DNA of 64,000 bases from Spodoptera frugiperda (taxonomy: Eukaryota; Arthropoda; Insecta; Lepidoptera; Noctuidae): contig NC_064237.1 in NCBI RefSeq assembly GCF_023101765.2, positions 10,387,649 through 10,451,648 of the forward strand, in the 5' to 3' direction. Below the pieces are notes generated by a model that was given only the letters and a program-made list of their open reading frames with translations, searched no databases and had not been told where the DNA came from. The number at the start of each line of letters is the position of its first letter. The first letter of the stretch is position 1. Made by a program: the position numbers and the translations under genes. Positions 47,907-57,699 of the stretch are shown here, one piece after another.

Positions 47907-48094
47907 GAGAGATAAATATATCTAAGAGTCCATTACATGACCATACATTGAAAGTCACGTTAAAACTCGAGAACGACTGTACTGTATTGGCAAATTTTAG
48001 TCTTGAATTATTTGTTTGAGTCCAAGAAAGTTTCAAAAGGTGAGAAAATAATGTTTGACGCGGTACGAAGTTTGCCGTGTCAGCTAGTTATAAT

Positions 48095-48612
48095 CTATGT
48101 GGTGTAATGCCTTACAACACGACTCGTGAGAGTCGGTATTCCACAATCCTCCCGCCCTGAGACCCTCAAGGAAGAGGAGGATCGCGTTCCCTATCGACGT
48201 ATATAGTATTCCCTAAAACTTTAGTGAGGATGGTGGTTGTATGGATGGCTGCCTGTTTCTGTATGATGTGTATGTTAATGTTGGAGTCTAACTGTGTGCA
48301 ATATTTGTGGATACTTTTAGCTACCATTCCGAACGCTCCTATGACTATGGGTACGACTTGTGCTTGTGTGTTCCATAACCGGGTTATTTCCTTTTGTAAT
48401 AAATGATATTTACTTAGTTTTTCTATTTCTTTGGCTCCTATATTGTAATCTGATGGTACTGTTATGTCTATTAAATATGCTTTGTTTATGTAAATAATAT
48501 CTGGTCTATTGTGCGTAACTGTGACATCTGTCTGAACTGGAATCTCCCACATTATTTTGGCTGTATCATTTTCTTTGACCTGTGGTTGAGTGAGCTGTTC
48601 TTTCCATGATTA
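48095..48612 (-). pseudogene. 5'-truncated LINE: C-terminal restriction-like nuclease domain
   Basis: A minus-strand frame from about 48612 to the stop at 48166 codes WKEQLTQPQVKENDTAKIMW and on through PVQTDVTVTHNRPDIIYINK, LIDITVPSDYN, LSKYHLLQKEITRLWN and VVPIVIGAFG. Such sequence ends many LINE polyproteins; the PD...D arrangement (HNRPD, LIDITVP) is that of PD-(D/E)XK-type endonucleases of non-LTR elements. Reverse transcriptase is absent, so this is a 5'-truncated insertion. The 3' untranslated part (AGGATTGTGGAATACCGAC ... GTTGTAAGGCATTACACC) continues to about 48095. The clade is not assigned. The frame has no stop within it, so the insertion may be fairly young. Confidence 0.75.
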
Positions 48613-48772
48613 ATTAACGAATTATGATAGGAATAATAATTATTATGAAATCGGAAGGAACCCATCAGCCGATGGGTTCTCGAGCTAGTAAACATGTCTA
48701 ATTCAGGCCCACGTGCCCATTATGATTAAAAGCGTGTTTTTAATCTATGAATTTATTTGTACACAGGAAAAT

Positions 48773-48927
48773 ATGGGCGGTTTGTTAAGCTACATCTGGT
48801 GGGGAGGAGACCCAGATGAGGTGAACCCAATCTCTGGACTCACGAGACGTGAGGTCAACCTGATACAGAAGTCCTGGGCACCTGTCAACGCAGACAAAGC
48901 CGCCAATGGTGCTGAACTGCTCAGAAG
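48773..48927 (+). CDS. Second globin, first coding exon only (partial)
   Basis: Codes MGGLLSYIWWGGDPDEVNPI then SGLTRREVNLIQKSWAPVNA and ends GAELLRR across a donor (AG/GTAAGA) at 48927, phase 2, as in the first globin. The shared WWGGDPDE..N..SG block and the helix-A VQKSW/IQKSW motif make it a paralogue. MGGLLS fits an N-myristoylation pattern (Gly2, Ser6), unlike the first globin (MGVGDL). The exon is preceded by an acceptor (TGTACACAG) at 48766 and reads in frame upstream (Glu-Asn-Met), so coding could start in an upstream exon. Exons with the distal and proximal histidines were not found to the right, up to 64000. They lie further on, or the gene is incomplete. Confidence 0.85.
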
Positions 48928-48962
48928 GTAAGATGATCCTTTTATACTACGGCCCACCTGGG

Positions 48963-49109
48963 GCCTTAGTCTGCTATTACAATTGTGTCAGAATGGTCGA
49001 TCATTGAGCAGTGCAAGAGAGAAAGAGCTATACAACCTACATAGCTCCGTCCCTCTTGCACTGCTCAATGATCGACCATTCTGACACAATTGTAATAACA
49101 GACTAAGGC
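48963..49109. mobile_element. Fold-back MITE after the second globin exon
   Basis: Arms 48963-49019 and 49053-49109 are 57-bp inverted repeats with a single mismatch (left arm begins GCCTTAGTCTGCTATTACAA) and a 33-base loop. The element lies in what would be intron 1. Confidence 0.85.
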
Positions 49110-49689
49110 AGCTGATGGTAAGTGGTTACCGTGGCCTATGAACGCTTGCAACACTTGGGGCATTACATGCGCTTTGCCGACCCTTAAGAAACCTGATCTT
49201 GGAAAAGTAGACTGTAATGGTGTGAGAAAATTCTTACTTAAATAGTAAATACTTTATCGGTCATTGTCAAGGTCTGTGTGCCAAATGTCCAGTGGTTTTG
49301 ATTAAATAGATACTTATGATTAAAGCTTTAAGTTTTAAAATCTAATGTTTTCATCTGTTATAAATAGAAAACAATTACCTTGTCTTGTCTTGCTTATTAT
49401 TTCTAAGTTACAGCAGATTTTTCTTGCTTTGATCCGCACATCCATGCAGACGGGTTAAAATATATTTTTGATATTTCACTATCATCTATACAAACATACA
49501 TCTTATCGTAATATATCGTAGTGTGAATAGGATATCGTATATATCCAAGTCCAGTATATTTGTTACGAAAGAGACCAATAAATGCACAATGAACAAAAAT
49601 AAAACACTTTTAAACTAATCCTATATAAAACTAGGCACTCGTATTCACTACAAATTGTAAATAGTAGTTTTTATACAATGTGTGTACAG

Positions 49690-49828
49690 TGGAGAAGTAG
49701 CGAGCCGTTTTAAAGCTTACCCTAATGTGATTTACGATGCCACTGGTATAGGTGTTGGCGACTATCCAGATACATTTGTTCTTTATAGGATTACTTACGA
49801 GTACTACAACGTAGGGCTACCGCAATAA
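49690..49828 (+). CDS. Orphan terminal exon, unrecognised
   Basis: After an acceptor (TGTGTACAG) at 49689, a frame of 45 codons runs GEVASRFKAYPNVIYDATGI, then DYPDTFVLYRITYEYYN and ends VGLPQ with TAA at 49826-49828. The composition (Tyr, Gly, Asp, Pro spread evenly) is unlike the Lys/Ile/Asn-rich chance frames nearby. The stop overlaps AATAAA. The acceptor needs an upstream exon leaving two bases (phase 2). The globin exon at 48773 has that phase, giving a Ser at the join, but the product would not be a globin. I do not recognise the family. It may be the end of another small gene. Confidence 0.35.
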
Positions 49829-49949
49829 AAACAATTATAGAACGAATTTGTGAAATTGTTTCGTTTTGCTGTTCAAGAGCGTTTAGAACAGGAAATCTTT
49901 AGAAATCATGGTCGTTATACCTAATTATAATAGTACGTCTGAGTATATT

Positions 49950-50101
49950 CCGGAGCTGTTGATAATGTAACAGGTTACCGTAGCTCCGGCCCAAAGCAGG
50001 AGAAGGAACGAACGGAGTGATTTTTAGTCAAAAAGTCTGACACTCCCTCTCGCTTCACCCAAGACGGGAGAAGTCATAGAACGATTTTTCCTTCTCAAAA
50101 A
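49950..50101 (+). repeat. Family-B copy
   Basis: CCGGAGCTGTTGATAATG to TTCCTTCTCAAAAAA. Confidence 0.7.
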
Positions 50102-50337
50102 AGTCTTGCAGGAATGTTAATAATATTTATGAGACACAATCTTAACAATTTTCATACTTAAGACTATCCAGTAAGAAGTAAGTATTAAAATAAGAAGAGC
50201 AACAACGACAACAAATACCATGACATAATATATAACATCCCCAGACACACTTCTACTATCAATAAACACAATAAACGTACAACCCTAACTTAGGGGTGCG
50301 CGGAGCTAAGTGACTTGACGTGCCCACTTCCATTACG

Positions 50338-50550
50338 ATGGAATCTTCGCGTAACTCGCGTATTCTCGTAACCTTGAACGTCCTGGCCTACATAGCATAT
50401 ACATTATACGTTATATATGAACAATATATTATATATACATATACTTTTATTACTGTCATACCGACAGCCCTCACATTGTTGACATACCACCTGTTCGCGA
50501 GCGTCGACCCTAACGATAAGGGTGGAGACACACTGCGAGAAATGGGCTAA
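50338..50550 (+). CDS. Small two-helix membrane protein, 70 aa, unrecognised
   Basis: ATGG start at 50338 gives 70 codons: a short polar start (MESSRNSR), a first hydrophobic helix at about 9-27 (ILVTLNVLAYIAYTLYVIY), a second at about 31-53 (rich in Ile, Thr, Leu), and a charged tail (ASVDPNDKGGDTLREMG). The first and last thirds have mixed, G/C-containing codons unlike the AT-rich flanks. Residue hydropathy predicts a hairpin in a membrane. A non-ATG extension upstream (50320) is less likely. The frame could be a complete single-exon gene or the last exon of a longer one (a CTTAG acceptor lies at about 50292). No family recognised. Confidence 0.4.
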   Translation: MESSRNSRILVTLNVLAYIAYTLYVIYEQYIIYTYTFITVIPTALTLLTYHLFASVDPNDKGGDTLREMG

Positions 50551-50559
50551 TGCTGAAAT

Positions 50560-51216
50560 ATATTTAGGAATGATGATGAAATGTGCCAATTTCTTATTTG
50601 TTAAAATAATCTTCAATAAGCCTTGAGTGAGTCTGAGTACTTACATTTTATCTCCTCAAAAGAGGTACATAATACACCAACACTGATCGAGCGCTCATGG
50701 TTAAAACTAAACTACGTTTACGACCAATTAGTTTCCATTTTCAGAAAACACACTTGACAAAATTTCAAAATTAGTTTAAAAATAATAGCCAAGTAAAAAA
50801 AATTGCGCTCACAATACTCAAAGCAGAATACTATTTGTTTTTTACCGTAGAATAAATTGAGACAGACCGCAGACGTGGTTGAGAAACCACAACGCGCACA
50901 CACACACAAAGCACACACGCACACATATGTATAGCTAGACTATAAATGTGTAAACACGTGGTCAGTTTGTAAACATCTTGACATTATTAAGTAACTCGTA
51001 ACATAATACTTAACATAACGTGATTCTGAATAGACATTAGATATACAAACAAATTCATACAAAACTTTAATTTCGCTTGTGTTTTCGCTACTTTTAGGTA
51101 TAATTGGCGTAATTTTAATTAGCTAATCTTTTAGACTGCTTTATCTAAGGTGCTATTTTAAGACTTGATAACGATAATTTACATTTTATCAGGAAATACC
51201 ATAAGATTATATGCAT
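50560..51216. other. AT-rich spacer
   Basis: Contains a (CA)n-like stretch at 50896-50926. No exon seen. Confidence 0.5.
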
Positions 51217-51340
51217 TTTTTATGGAATAACCCGGTAAACGAACAGACGGATCACCTGATGGTAAGCAATCGCCGCCGCCCATGGACACTTGAAAAACCA
51301 GAGGTGTCACAAGTAGGTACGTTGCCGGCTTTTTGGGTGT
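51217..51340 (+). repeat. Partial family-C copy
   Basis: GGTAAACGAACAGACGGATC, CACCTGATGGTAAGCAATCG, CCATGGACACTTG, GAGGTGTCACAAGTAG. Confidence 0.7.
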
Positions 51341-51460
51341 CCCTCCTTTGGTGTTACTTGTTTCTATAAGTGCCAATGGTTGATTAATTTAATATCTCAG
51401 AAAGCAAAATACGAAAATAATTAAAAACAACAGTTTACTTACGTAAATATTCTGAGAAAA

Positions 51461-51540
51461 TCTCTACTAGTTTCGAGTCACAGAGGGACTCATCATAATG
51501 AGCAGCGTGCGCTGACGCGGCGACGTCGCGCAGCCTATTT
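51461..51540 (+). repeat. Half copy of the 56.5-kb fold-back family
   Basis: CTCTACTAGTTTCGAGTCAC, AGAGGGACTCATCA and GACGCGGCGACGTCGCGCAG; matches the left arm and centre of 56507-56745. Confidence 0.65.
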
Positions 51541-51664
51541 ATTTGAGTAATTAGTAAAATACTAACATGAGTAAACCGTTGGTTCTAGTTAATTTAGTAT
51601 GTCATATTCAAAAATACTTTGAAAAATACGTTTAGATGAGAAAAGAGATTCCTTTTTGTGCAAC

Positions 51665-51785
51665 GACACTTCTTTTATTCCCGAAAAAGTAAGCAGAGGT
51701 GCACATTACGGCACGTAACGCCGCTATACATATACACCAACTTTTTACCATTTGTGTTATGAGTCCCATGTAAAGGGGCTTGAGG
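51665..51785 (-). repeat. Family-A SINE tail fragment
   Basis: TTTTATTCCCGAAAAAGTAA, GGTGCACATTACGGCACGTA, GTGTTATGAGTCCCATGTAA; the tRNA-like part is missing. Confidence 0.7.
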
Positions 51786-52409
51786 GTACCCGTACACATA
51801 AAACTAACATATAAATTAACATAACCTCTCTACGATTCAAATCGAAACATTTCTTTACACTTGATGAAACTTATCTACGTAAAAAAAAATAACTGTCTGC
51901 CCATGTGTGTCTACGCCCTTACGGCCGGATGCCATTCCCTTCAGTGTTCGCAAGTTGGCACTTAGTATTCTGGCATTAAATATAAGGGCGTGTTTTGGCA
52001 GACGTGACTTAGGACCACTTTTGAAAAGATGGCTGGACAATGGTGCCCATAGAATATAAAAACTATATACATAAAAGGCATATACATGTCTATTGTACAT
52101 GCGAATCAATTTTCTCAATACACAAGGGCCTTCGCCATAAGTTTATTGGGCGGAATTCCGGTTCCCGGGAGCAATTTTGTGATTTTCTTTTTGTAAATAG
52201 TTTACCTTCTTACAATAAGGCCCATATTAAGTGATATGAAAAGTGGAGGACACGTAGGTGTGGGTATTTATCTTTATTTATTTAAACTTAATGCATAATC
52301 AAGGTACAACGGTGGACATAATGCCACAGGCATTCTTTTTTGTCAGTCTTTAGGAGTTGTAGAGATAATACGGTTGGTGCAATAAAGTTGAACTTGATGA
52401 TAATAGCAT

Positions 52410-52512
52410 ACGCACTTGTAACGCCTCTGGTGTTTCGGGTGTCCATGGGCGGCGGTGATTGCTTACCATCAGGTGATCTGGCTACTTGTGTACCGGCTTA
52501 TACGATAAAGAA
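52410..52512 (-). repeat. Partial family-C copy
   Basis: CACTTGTAACGCCTCTGGTG, GGGTGTCCATGGGCGGCGG, TTGCTTACCATCAGGTGATC, ACCGGCTTATACGATAAAG. Confidence 0.7.
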
Positions 52513-52605
52513 AACATAAAGCTCACTGCGAAACTGAGCACTTTAAAACTGCAATCTCGATCTATTGACCATCAAAATTATCTACGGAATACTTTTTATA
52601 CATAT

Positions 52606-53532
52606 AGAGGTCCCCACCGGATCCTTGTCCCAGAGGATCTCGGCGGATGTGGCGGTACAAGTCAGCAGATTGGGGTGGGATGCGATCTTTTTTTGCATCC
52701 TATCCTTGGCGGCCTGTCTGCTTCTCTACTGAGGACCCGTCAGCTTGTGCGGATGCCATAACGGGGGTGTTGCGTCAGGGCATGGAATACTACATTCCAT
52801 TCTCGGACGCGACATCTTTCGGTGGGACTCGTCCATGGTTCGATGCCGACTGCAGACGTGCTGAAGCGCGAAAGCATGCGGCATACTTGGCATGGGCGGG
52901 TGCCAGGCGCCGTAGGGCTGACGACATTCTTCAGAGGAAGAGAGCCTATAACCGGGCTGCCAAGTCATGCAAAAAGGCATTACGGATGGCTCGGTTCAAC
53001 CACATTGGCCGAATAGGGAACAAACTGGCTTCTTACCCAGCGGGTAGTAAAGCGTTTTGGTCCCTGGCCAAGGCGGTTGAATCGAACTTCTGCCGCTGGT
53101 GTTTCGGGTTTCACTCCCACCTCTCCTGGGGCCTAACGGGACGCTGGCACACACCGCGGTAGAGAAAGCAAACCTGTTTGCTTCTCTATTTGCGGAATCT
53201 TCACGTCTTGATACTGGTGGCGCTTTGCCTCCTTCTCTCCATAGAGTTTGCGAGACGAATATGTCAAAAATTCGCATACGACAGAAGGAGGTATATAAGA
53301 CGTTGCGTAATCTCGACGTGAACAAGGCCAGCGGCCTGCTAGGGAGTGGAACTCCTTGCCGGAGTCTGTGTTTCCTGATGGGTATAACTTGGGTGTCTTC
53401 AAGGCCCGAGTGAATAGGTTGCTTATGGGCAGACGTGCTCCACCGTAGGCTGCATCATCACTTACCATCAGGTGAGATAGCGGCCAAACGTCGACCCATT
53501 AAATGTAAAAAAAAAAAAAAAAAAAAAGAGGT
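52606..53532 (+). pseudogene. LINE (jockey-type) with internal deletion of the reverse transcriptase
   Basis: The frame from about 52644 codes VWRYKSADWGGMRSFFASYP, then PWFDADCRRAEARKHAAYLA and ALRMARFNHIGRIGNKLASY, the region between endonuclease and reverse transcriptase in jockey-like LINEs. A small insertion near 53093 shifts frame; the text goes on with LPPLLGPNGTLAHTAVEKAN up to LDVNKASG. At about 53335-53341 it jumps to the extreme C-terminus (REWNSLPESVFPDGYNLGVF, KARVNRLLMGRRAPP, stop). The whole catalytic domain is missing. A 21-A tail (53507-53527) and a candidate target duplication AGAGGT (52606-52611 and 53527-53532) mark a retroposed insertion. The 3' UTR has CTTACCATCAGGTGA, shared with family C. 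Confidence 0.8.
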
Positions 53533-53720
53533 GGCTCTGCCACAGACTTGGATCTCCTCCTACCTACAACTCAAAGGATTAACACATCTATTGTTTTATT
53601 ATGTTAGACATAAGTCCTTATATTATGTAGTACAATATACATTATTAAAAACATAATGCATACGTTATCTAGTGTATTGTGTTCGTACTCAAAAAAACAA
53701 AAGAAGTACCGGTAAACTAT

Positions 53721-54979
53721 GGCAACTTTACCGGGCCCTTGGCAACTTTACCATACTATAGGTATTCGGTATAAACTCATTTATCTAAAAATCTACCCAC
53801 CAGAATTCTGTTTTGTAATAGAAGTATTTTTTAGACATTAAAAGGAAATATTTACTATATTTTGCGTAGACGTGAGACTGCTATTATGCCAGTAATGGCC
53901 GTCACAATGTATGCGTGAAAATGAGCTAAAAGTTAGTAGTTCCTAAATTGTGCTCACAGAGCCTTAACTATTTGTCACAGGTGAGTGAAATTTTGATCTT
54001 GTATGTATAATATAGTTGGGATTACTGTTGTAATGTCAGCAATTGCTTTTTCTTTAATTTATTGATAAATAATCGCTTCGGTAATGTTGACACAGGTTAG
54101 GTAAAGTTGCCACGGCCTGCTTTGTGGCAACTTTACCTACAGTTAGGGTTGGCAATAAATGTTTTTTTCTTGTTTGTGTGTATGTAACCATTTTCGAATA
54201 CCTAAATTTCACAGCATAATAGTGAATATCCTGGATGATAAGATATAATGTATTTAATAATACCTCTTGTTTTACAGCCAAAATGGCTCCCATGAAACAA
54301 AACCGCAGAAAACTCGGAGCTAGACACTATAAAAATTATACGGAAGTGATGTTATAATTAGCTATGGAGATAGTGAAGTCATAAAATTAAAAAGTCAAGG
54401 ATTAAACATTATTTTGTAGCCTTTTTTACAATTTTAAACATAAATACTTAAAATTTTAGAACTTAATTTAGTTTAAAAGGGAATAATATTTATGTTAGAA
54501 ATTTGTGCGTTTTTTTACTTTAGGTTTAAGGTTTATTAATTTTTTTTTAAATATACATGTCATAAAAAAGTTCCTCCTTTTTTGACAACCCCGAGCGTAA
54601 CAAATTATTTGTATGTAAATTACGATGAAACCCGTGGCAACTTTCCCTAATGTCTGTGTAGCCGTTATCTTTATAGATTTCCTCATATTGTTTGCATTAT
54701 AATACGAAGAGGTCCTAGATGAAGCCCTCTGTACCTCAACAACTCTTTAATATGCAATATACGATGAATACGGCGCGTAGGTAAAGTTGCCAAAAATTTG
54801 GTATCTTTACCCATGTTGTTTTTTCTTTACTACGGCTAAAATAAGTGTTTGTATATAATGACGATTACAGTAAAGTGAGCCAGATAGACTACAATTCTAA
54901 ATATATAGTTTTGGTTTCTATGCGTCTTATGGTTAAAAATATATTTCGTGTTTTGTTCTAAAATATGGTAAAGTTGCCA
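53721..54979. repeat. Cluster of the 13-mer GGTAAAGTTGCCA in both orientations
   Basis: Exact or near copies: TGGCAACTTTACC at 53721-53733, 53741-53753 and 54125-54137; a variant (TTTCCC end) at 54635-54647; GGTAAAGTTGCCA at 54100-54112, 54780-54792 and 54967-54979. The pair 54098-54139 forms a 16-bp perfect stem with a 10-base loop. Another, weaker inverted partner is GGTATCTTTACC at about 54801. The DNA between copies is AT-rich and shows no other known repeat family. No explanation from known features. Confidence 0.8.
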
Positions 54980-56009
54980 TGTTTTACGGTACGCTTGTAA
55001 TGCTAATGGAGTGTGAATATATTATGCAAAACGTGTCTAGCAATATTCATCTTACAGGTATATTATCTGCGTTTGAGAGAAAATATGTACACAACTTCAA
55101 TGTGTAGGTATTTATACAAACAGTCTCGCTTTTAACATGCGAATTGTGTACCCTTAGTTTGCTTTACGTTTAAAGTAGGTAATCGAAACGAGAGCGCGTA
55201 CGGCGCTCTGATGGGGCCGGCTCAAATAAACCAACCAATCGAACTACAATACCTGCATTTGATAGTTTTTCATAGTTACCTATATTCTATGTAAACATAC
55301 AAATAGTACGAATATAACAATAAATCAATACTAGGTATAAAAATATAAATAACAATAATAAATCATATATGTTACAGGGGATGTCTTTTTATTAGACGCT
55401 CTTAAATGCTCTAATGAGCATTTTTCTCATATGGGGTTGTTTAAACAGATAATTTCGAAAATGTTTTTCAATCAAAACGATAAACAGAAATGCACGCTTA
55501 AAATACTTTAACTTTTAGAAGCAAAAACGCATTTAAATAGTATCTAAGTAGGTACAAAAACACGGCTGAATGTAAAACTCAGTCATTAAAACATGTATTT
55601 GGTCTGCGAATCGGCCATAACCAGTCATGGCCAAGGTCTGACGAAAGCCTCCAAATATCTCGTTAACATTGACACCAAGAATTGCAAACATTACTATTTT
55701 AGTATATTTTAAAATTACTCATCGCGTGGCGCCCGGAAACTTCCTTTTAATGTTTACTAATATGTAGTATTTTTGGTTCAACAAACATATTAATGTTTAC
55801 AACATTCTGCTTATATACTTATAAAGTCATTTGACAATTTTCCCCTTGAAAAAGGTACCTACTGCTTCTTCTCGATTGCATCGTTTGATTTTAAAGTTGC
55901 CTGAATAGTAAGTTTTCATTTCTATCTATTCGACTTGTGGAAATTCCTTATTATTTCTTCGACCATGGACATATTAGAAGGAAATGTTAATACCGATTTC
56001 GATAAAAAT
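54980..56009. other. Spacer with one family-G copy
   Basis: 55144-55250 carries TTTGCTTTACGTTTAAAGTA and GAACTACAAT-flanked CCAACCAATC, a family-G relative. No exon seen. Confidence 0.5.
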
Positions 56010-56097
56010 CACCTTAACACTTTAAACGCCATGGGGGTCACCATTGACGTTAGCGGAGGATTTGCCTCAACAGTTTACTTTTGGCAGTCAAAGCCTT
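56010..56097 (+). repeat. Short repeat shared with 28024-28110
   Basis: CTTTAAACGCCATGGGGGTC, GACGTTAGCGGAGGATTTGC, then CAACAGTTTACTTTTGGCAG; complement of 28024-28110. Confidence 0.55.
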
Positions 56098-56506
56098 AAA
56101 TATGCACACATACCTAAGTACTTATAAATAAATATGGCATCCACTTTCATTGAGTTAAGAGTCAAACCGCCGTACTCAGAGTTAATGGTTACTTAAGTCA
56201 CTCCTTAGCAATTGTTTTCGGAATTATGAATAGTTTATGCAATCGGAATAAGTAATAGTTAATGGATGTTGAGGAAACTAAATTAAATGAGAATTTCTTT
56301 AGATATAAATAAATAACAGGAAATTACGCCGTAATGCAGTGGCCACCTTGACCTTGGAGTAAAATAAGGATAAATGTGAGTGCATATGAGTGTTACAGTA
56401 AATAGGTGTGTCAGGGTCATTGTATTCAAAACATTTATTATGTCTACAGTTGTGGTCCACGTGAAGTTTGTTTTGCCAAAGAAATTTTTCTGCGTGTCTT
56501 TCTTAA

Positions 56507-56745
56507 TTAACCAATCACTGTACCTATATTAACAAAAAAATCACGGTTTTAATGCAGAAAAGCTCTACTAGTTTCGAGTCACAGAGGGATTCTTCATCAT
56601 GAAGCACGGTCCAGCCAGTAGGCTGCACGACATCGCCGCGTCTGCGCACGCTGGGCATATTGAAGATTCCCTCTGTGACTCGAAACTAGTAGAGCTTTTC
56701 TCCATTAAATCTGTGATTTTTTAGTTAATATAGAGTGATTGGTTA
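56507..56745. mobile_element. Fold-back element with arms of about 85 bp
   Basis: Left arm 56507-56595 (TTAACCAATCACTGTACCTA ... GAGTCACAGAGGGATTCTTCA in parts) is mirrored by 56660-56745. The most conserved part is GCTCTACTAGTTTCGAGTCA. The spacer holds GACATCGCCGCGTCTGCGCA. Half copies lie at 41850, 43697 and 51461. Confidence 0.8.
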
Positions 56746-57539
56746 AGTAAACCATATTTTTTTTAGTTAATATAACAATCACAACTAAAAACAATGCGAG
56801 TGCAGTTATTCTCGAGGTTTGCGCTTAGTACCACATTTAGTGATTAATTTTTGTATTTATTATTATTGTGGATGGTAAATAAGGATCATATAGCAGTCTC
56901 ATTACACAACATTTTTGCGAATTACTATACTTACTCAAATACTCGGAATCTCACAATGACCTTACTGTTATTAGAATTTACATTAATTATTTATGTTATT
57001 TTATTTATTACTTTCGGTTTTGAGAATTATTGAGAATTAATTACGTATTTCCACGTAAAATTGCATAGGTATCTACCTACAGTCTTTAAGCTGCAAATAT
57101 TTTTAAGTGAATATATTAGGTACCTAACTTATTGAGACAGAAGTTTTGGTATTGTTTTCTTCATTTTTTATACTCATAGTAAAGGTATTAAAATAGCAAA
57201 CTAACGAAGATATGATTTGTTTACCTTTACGAAAATAGAAAGTAATAATAATTAAAGAATATGCTAAATACTGAACATGATATCTGTTAAATATTAAGCA
57301 CTCCCCAATCAAGTTTCTAAATTAAAGTCAATAAGTAATACATTATTGATTACATAATTATTATTTAAGAATCTCTCGTCAGTCCGGTTTTAAAACCAAA
57401 CTAAACTTTAAAACAAAAATATTAATATTTAAAAAATATATTATTTTAATATAGTAAGTATCTGTAAGAGAACTTACTTAGTTACCTACTAAAAGCCAAT
57501 TTATACATCGCCCGAACATTTTAGTATTTTTTTATTTTT
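56746..57539. other. AT-rich spacer
   Basis: Two 60-codon frames (56851-57033 plus, 57124-57312 minus) are low complexity and not supported. Confidence 0.5.
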
Positions 57540-57690
57540 TTGAGGGCGTAAAATGTGGCAGTGTGAGTCTCTGACTAAAAACCACTACTCCTGCTTTTCG
57601 AGTCGGAGCCTCGGTAACCCGCTAGAGAGTCGAACCCGAGGACCTTACTCGGTACTTGCACTAGCAACCACTCAAGTACCGGACCAGTCA
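57540..57690 (-). repeat. Chimera of family B and a tRNA-like SINE head
   Basis: 57540-57622 is reverse family B (GACTAAAAACCACTACTCCT ... CCTCGGTAACCCGCTAG). It is followed directly by a reverse tRNA-like head (GAGTCGAACCCGAGGACCTT, GCAACCACTCAAGTACCGGA). Confidence 0.6.
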
Positions 57691-57699
57691 ACCACACCT

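Noticed and set aside
52726..53468. Minus-strand and alternative plus frames over the LINE
   Set aside because: Shadows of the LINE coding frame in GC-rich DNA.
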